From contig CP103031.1 of the NCBI GenBank assembly GCA_024752435.1, positions 124,001 through 188,000 on the forward strand: 64,000 bases of DNA. Reading direction: 5' to 3'. Below, piece after piece: positions 58,361 to 64,000 of this stretch. Position 1 is the stretch's first letter; every line of letters begins with the position of its first letter. The translations under genes and the position numbers were made by a program. The notes under the pieces are model-generated. The model did not search any database, was not told the DNA's origin, and saw only the letters and a program-made list of their open reading frames with translations. The stretch is from Allantophomopsis cytisporea (taxonomy: Eukaryota; Ascomycota; Leotiomycetes; Phacidiales; Phacidiaceae).

Positions 58361-60634
58361 TTGTCTTTTGAATGTTCGTGACTGTGTTTGATATTTGGAG
58401 TACTGGTGGGCAGAGTATACCACAATAATGGGTTTGGGGCTGCTCGTTTCCACAATAAGGTGGATCGATAGAGGCTATTGTATTCTTTTGTACGACTTGG
58501 GTATGTTGGCAGAACACTGATCTCACCATCGCCCTGATCTTAGCTTCGGGTTCTGATGAGACAGTCCCAGGTCACAGTGATGCACGTAGGATATGTCGCA
58601 TGTATGTTGTGACGAAAGTATAAAGCTTGTCCTTTCAAGCCAAGTTTTGTGGACGTGACATCTATAACAAGACGTCTTGGTAGCAAGAAAACACATAATG
58701 AAATTTGATCTAACGTTTACAAGAATATATGAAAGTTTGAATGTGAGACCAGGAGAGAAGGGCGTCAATCGGTGCTCCGAGACCACTTAGACTGAGAAGG
58801 TTTGTGAACACGCTTGTTCCGATCTTCCAGGTATCGCTCAAACTCAAACCTAAACCCGATCAATCACTTGTAGACGTGGATCCCATCGAGAGCCGCAGGG
58901 TTATTCGTAGTGATGCAAATATCAAGAGATATACACAGCACCACAACTAAGTGTTTAGACCGTGCACTTATCGAGACAGCTAGTGGTTGACTGCCGGAGT
59001 ATATTTGTTTGTTTGTAAATATATGACTTTTTGAGAGTAATGTAGTCGATGAGAGACATACAGTCATTTGAAAGTTATGATACCCAGTACCATGGGTTCT
59101 CAAGGTAGTTGTTGTGAAATATTTGGGCGACTAAAAATGGCACATAATGAACCATAGACTTTTCATTCTAGGAGAATTTATCGGAAGAGCTTGTATCAAC
59201 GACGCCAGAAAACGCTCTGGCACCAGCACCTAAGCACAGTAGTGCATTACTCACATCACGTGATGTGTTTGGTTTCTTTTCTTCACCCCACGTCAGATAG
59301 AGATCTCAACGATTTCAAGTTCATCTCATGAACGATACTCCACAAATGAATCAGGTACGCTGCATGCTCTATAGATTCGAAGTCAGATTCGATTACTTAC
59401 ATACATCAATACAGCGTAAAGTACCTGGTCATCAGGCACGGACGCTTCTTCCTGCGTCATTCTTTACATATTCTTTTCATCTATGAAGTAAAAGTGAAAG
59501 ACTCGGTGTCAAGTAATCATTTTCATTCAAATGCCACGGACTTAAGTGGTCTATGTGTCCGAACTAGATCGCGTCAAAGTCTCTCCGATGATGTGATCGC
59601 ACCAAGCGTCAAGCTGAGTCGCCCATCCATGCTACAATTGGAACAGCCCCCGTTCTCCCGTCTGCCGACAACTGATATTCACCATACAATATCCACATAA
59701 ATCAAGCCAATTCTGTGCCTGTGCTCCTCCTTCCCTACTCAAATTGAGAATCAGAAAATCAAAATCAAACTCAAACTCATACGGAGAAAAAAATGAAGAA
59801 AAAATCAATCATCATGCTTTTCATGTCAATGCTTCTCATCATTCTATGATCGAGAATGCCTTTTTCTCTTCCCGGCACTCGCCTTCTCCGCTCCTTTCCG
59901 CTCCTTTTTCTATCCTCCAAATGCAAGAAGCGCTGTCCTAGTCGTTCACTTTGACTAAACATGACAAACTACTCCATGCTGATACTGGAGTAGCATGGAT
60001 ATGGTTACCTATCACATCTATCATCCCTATGAATATGCATATGGCACGTACTTTTATTTGCCATAGCATGCCCCTAATACCCTGGTGCTTCTTTTTAAAG
60101 TCCATCTTATTTGACGGCTGGCCGACCAGCCAATGCTTTACCAACGGGGTAACCAGTGTTTGTACAAACCGAGGGAGGATGGTGAGGCGACTTTTATTTC
60201 CGTCCTATATTTCAAAGTAAAGGTGTGGTAGCATTGTATCCCCGCAGGCAAAGTTGAGACCCAGTGGATGAGGTGGAGCCGTGGAGGAGCCTCAATGATG
60301 TCTTGTTCAAAACTTTCAAGCACTCAGGTAAAAAGTAGTGCGCACACGTACGTATTCTTCTCAGCTACTTCACCTTATCATTGATATTGCGTGCTCAATA
60401 TTCTCGTACCTGGAAAAAGCCACCTTCATTGTATCATCTTCAACCCCTTCGCCAACATTTCCGTTCCTAGCAAATTCAAGCAACTTTTTCTTCCTTTTCT
60501 CATATACCAGTGGCCTGGCTATCATATCCTTGGGTTTGCAGGTCTACATCGTGTTACCCTTGATCAGGCTGCATATTCGGGGTTTTTGTCCATACCTACA
60601 GAACGACATACCTGGGTAAAAGCCTTTTCTCAAG
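58361..60634. other. Intergenic region between spt8 and the transporter gene
   Basis: 2.3 kb. Open frames of 60-126 codons occur, including one (60391-60771) that overlaps the transporter start in another frame. None is recognisable. No RNA gene or clear repeat seen. Confidence 0.45.
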
Positions 60635-62278
60635 ATGGCATCATCAGATCACGAGAAGGGACTCAGTCATACCCCAAATCTCACAGCAGAGTCACCACAG
60701 ATTTCGCCAGGCTCATCAGTTGCCAATCTCGATGCTACCTACGATGCCTACAAGCATGCTCAAGAGATTGAGACGGATCCGGCCGAGGCAAAGAGAGTGC
60801 TTCGGAAAATTGACAAGAGAATTATCACTATTCTATTTGTTACCTATATGTTACAGTATCTCGACAAGAACTCCTTAAATTTTGCCTCGACGTACGGTCT
60901 CAAAGCTGGAACGCATATCACTGGATCTCAATATTCATGGCTGAGTATGTTTCCTCTTGCTCGGTCGGGAGACACAGCTAACAGTTACAGACTCGATATT
61001 CTACTTTGGCTACCTCTTCTTCCAATTCCCATCAGGCTACTTCCTCCAACGTCTCCCTATCGGAAAGTTTCTCTCATGGATGACCATAGCTTGGGGAATT
61101 ATCCTCATCACTACTCCAGCATGTACTTCCTTTGCGGGTATTGCCACGAACCGCTTCCTGCTCGGAGCCGTTGAAGCGACTGTCAACCCAGGTTTCGTCC
61201 TGATGATGTCGATGTGGTACACATCGCCCGAGCAACCTCTCCGCCTCGAGATCTACTACTGCACGAATGGAATTGCCACTATGTTCGGCGGCCTGATTGG
61301 TTATGCTGTTGGTCACATCCACAGTGGTCTACCAAGATGGATGTACGTGTTCATTATCTTCGGAGCCCTCTCGATAGCTTGGGGTATTGTCTCCCTCATC
61401 ATCCTCCCGGATCTTCCATCGACCGCGAAGTTCTTGACCGAGCATGAGCGCCATATCGCCGTCAACCGCGTAGCAGCTAACCGTGGAGGTATCGCCAATA
61501 AGGTCTTCAAGAAATACCAGATGTGGCAAGCGATTCGCGACCCTAAAACTTGGATTCTCTTCGTCATGGCGGTTGCTGCGCAAGTTCCTAACTCGGCTCT
61601 TACGAGTTTCACGAGTATCATCGTCAAGACTTTCGGTTTCGACACTTTGGGTACTCAATACTTGCAAATTCCAGGTGGTGCCGTCCAATTCATTACCCTC
61701 CTCGCTGGAGGCTTCATCTGCACATACTGGCCTAACTCGCGCTGTATCACCATGGTCTTCGCCAATGCCGTTTGCATCCTTGGTGCTGGATTGTTGGTTG
61801 GACTTCCTAGCGACAACAAATGGGGAAGACTGGTTGCGCTTTGGTTGTGTTACTTCCAGGGTATGGGATTCAGTATATCACTTACCATGATATCATCCAA
61901 CGTTGCGGGTTCAACGAAGAAGCAAGTTACCGGCGCTATTCTCTTTACTGGATACTGTGTTGGAAACATCATTGGCCCCCAGACCTTCATTGATAGTGAA
62001 GCGCGTAAGTTCCCACTTCCTGCTGAGAAATTAATTTCGTTGCTAACTTTTCCGTAGCTGGATACCACAGTGCATACATTGCTATGTTGGTGGGCTACTC
62101 CGTGAAGTTGAGCATGGTTGTGGTGTTGTACATTTACATGTATAGATCAAACAAGAATCGGGATGCAGAACAAGCTGCCAGAGGCGAGCTGTCCGAGGAA
62201 GAAGAGAGGGCTGCCATTGAAAATGGTATGCATGACATGACGGAGTTGGATAACAAAGGTTTTAGATATATCCTTTAA
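60635..62278 (+). CDS. Major facilitator superfamily transporter, Dal5 (allantoate permease)-like
   Basis: Three exons (60635-60944, 60991-62004, 62058-62278) give 514 residues, standard for the anion:cation symporter family. A cytosolic N-terminus of about 65 residues precedes the first span, ITILFVTYMLQYLDKNSLNF. The first splice restores SQYSWLNSIFYFGYLFFQFP, and GYFLQRLPIGKFLS is the loop-2 signature region. TNRFLLGAVEATVNPGF and MMSMWYTSPEQPLRLEIYY are typical of the Dal5/Tna1/Vht1-like group. Twelve hydrophobic segments can be counted. The C-terminal tail is charged (GELSEEEERAAIENG). It should move an organic anion, such as allantoate, a vitamin or a similar carboxylate, into the cell by proton symport at the plasma membrane. 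The substrate cannot be told. The start is the first Met and has AAGATGG context. Confidence 0.9.
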
Positions 62279-63737
62279 ATTATGAATTATAATGTTCCTG
62301 TTCAGTCACTACGGTTGCGTCAGCTGTGTCAATGAGTTGTGTCTAGTGAAGTATGAGATATCAATAGCCAAATTTGCTTGATACGAATCTTCAAAGGATA
62401 TAATGATCAAGGATATCGGATTAGATATATGGTTTTGGATAAACACAGTTCTGATTAACCTTGTAGGGTGGATTTACAAGTCTCCGTGAATGCATAACTC
62501 TGAGAAATGTTTAGCTCTAAATAAATATACAGCTGTGGACTTGCGTTACTTCTGACGATTGTGCGACTCTTGATAATTGAAAGTCCATTACCACTCTGTA
62601 CCTTCATTTACTGCCCCCAATTCACTGTAGTTATCCATCACGAAAAATCAGAGCAAATCGAACATGCACCTTGCGAACTCCTCAATGCGTACAACACGTT
62701 TTCCAAGAGTAGCCCCATGGCGGTGGGGACGGAAACATCGGCAAGTAATGCACAGAACTGTTATGCGGTATACGATTTAGCGCTTTCTCAAGAGTTTCTG
62801 CTTACGAGCCGTGTAACGAATGTAGTTCCGTAGGCTTACCTATAAAATAATTCCGCCGAGGAAAAGTTCCTCCTAGTTGATGCTTTCTTGGTATCATCGG
62901 CTCATGAGTGTTGTATCAACCGGGGTTTCAAGCGTCCAAATATACTTGTGTTGCGCGAGACATTATGGACTTTTCACTTCTTTAAGTTGATATCTTAAGC
63001 TGTAGCATATTTAACCTAGGTCCGCGTATACGTATATCGAAAGTCTTAGATAAAAATCGATTTAGTTAACGAATACTCAAAGACAAAGCCACTGATGACA
63101 AAGCTGCTATTGAAGAAAGGCTGTGGTGGGTTACTTAGATGTTCTTTACATTTAGTAACATTGCTTGTGGAGACAGACAGTAAGAAGAGCATTACTTCAC
63201 GATCGGTCCACTTTTTGATCTTACGTATGTAATATATGTGTGTACCTTTGCATACATCTGGAGCTGACAGTTTTGGCATAACATCTGATTACATGCTTTT
63301 GTATAACGCGGATCTATTCAACCAACTCTGAATAATTTCAAACTAAAGTTCTTCTATGGCTTCTTGGCCATTGGCACTCGGCATTGACAAGTTCAGTCGG
63401 GAGTTTCATCAATATTGATAGCGATTAGGGTAGTGACGCCCAGTATGCTGGATGTTCTTTGGCACTGATTTGCTCAAGAATTTGCCATGGGTCATGTTAT
63501 ATTTGGGGCTATATTGATCTTGAGGTTATTGTTTTTTGCGTGTAACAGATGCCGTGTCTAGTTGTTCTCAGATAGGCAGTATCATCGATTGCCTGACGAA
63601 CCATAAATGCGTTCAAGCTAGCTGTTATGGTTCATCAAATATGCATTAGACTTATAGAACCAATATAACATGAGAATATAGATACAGACGAAGATAGACC
63701 AGAAGAATTAAGTATACTAGTGTAGCCATAAATCGCT
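62279..63737. other. Intergenic region, no supported gene
   Basis: 1.46 kb between the transporter gene and the partial gene at the right edge. Frames of 77-90 codons (62561-62833 plus, 63046-63279 minus) are unrecognisable. Confidence 0.45.
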
Positions 63738-64000
63738 TTAAGTTGTATCTTTGAAGTTGTTATGGTCATAATCAGTTGCCATTCCACCTCCCACCTCCAT
63801 TTCGAGATAACCAGGCGCGTATTTCTTAATGTCCTCTGCCAAGGTACCTGGGTCGCCTTGAAACTCGAGCCACCCTTCTAAGTCAGGGTCGTCCAGCAAC
63901 TCCAGTATTGGAAGCTCCATCTTTAAACTTGAAGGAATGGTGAGCAACGGAATCTACCTCTAGGAGCTGAGACTTACGGTGATTTTCCTGGATCATCATA
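63738..64000 (-). CDS. 3' end of an unidentified gene, cut by the window edge
   Basis: A last exon (63927-63738, minus) ends in TGA-free frame at the stop at 63738. It is preceded by a plausible 50-bp intron (GTAAGT donor at 63977, TTCAAG acceptor at 63928) and 23 bases of the previous exon. The readable tail includes MELPILELLDDPDLEGWLEF and APGYLEMEVGGGMATDYD: acidic, compact and protein-like, but I do not recognise the family. An alternative is a 69-codon intronless reading from an ATG at 63947, which I think less likely because the splice signals are good. Confidence 0.45.

Noticed and set aside
1..64000. CRISPR arrays, transposase or reverse-transcriptase genes
   Set aside because: None of the direct repeats has a spacer structure, and no transposon protein motif was seen in any frame I read.

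Overview
The window is nuclear DNA of a filamentous ascomycete (Pezizomycotina). Genes are split by short introns (about 40-90 bp) with GT..AG ends and CTAAC-type branch sites. A 5S rRNA gene stands alone, as in most Pezizomycotina. The gene set (medusa regulator, Spt8, LaeA-like methyltransferase, HeLo/kinase-type relics) fits this group. Leotiomycetes is my guess at class level, not something the sequence proves. I see no bacterial, viral or organellar gene, no CRISPR array and no convincing tRNA.

Left part (1-19 kb): a secreted tyrosinase and a short-chain dehydrogenase lie in tandem at 4.3-7.5 kb. They are flanked by long A+T-rich stretches in which I recognise no gene. A doubtful two-exon mini-gene sits at 19.0 kb.

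Centre-left (19-28 kb): the developmental regulator medusa (MedA/REN1/ACR1 type) has four exons and an unusually long 721-bp second intron. A very long, microsatellite-rich upstream region precedes it, together with a long open frame that overlaps its start codon.

Centre (29-36 kb): a complete 5S rRNA gene is followed 1.4 kb later by a degenerate second copy that shares its 3' flank. Next come a minus-strand protein kinase-ankyrin fusion gene with near-identical 99-bp repeats and, head to head with it, the wreck of a HeLo/pseudokinase-type gene. This looks like a turnover zone for recognition or incompatibility-type genes.

Centre-right (37-47 kb): three genes typical of secondary metabolism lie close together without a core synthase. 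They are a wax-synthase-like membrane O-acyltransferase, an O-methyltransferase with disordered tails, and a LaeA-like methyltransferase. The two methyltransferase genes share two 12-bp upstream elements.

Right part (50-64 kb): a ZNFX1/Hrr1-like superfamily-1 RNA helicase with an NFX1-type zinc finger is divergent from the SAGA subunit gene spt8. A Dal5-family transporter gene follows, and the 3' end of an unidentified gene is cut by the window edge.

Exon boundaries were derived by hand from splice signals and reading-frame continuity. Every multi-exon gene listed closes in frame.
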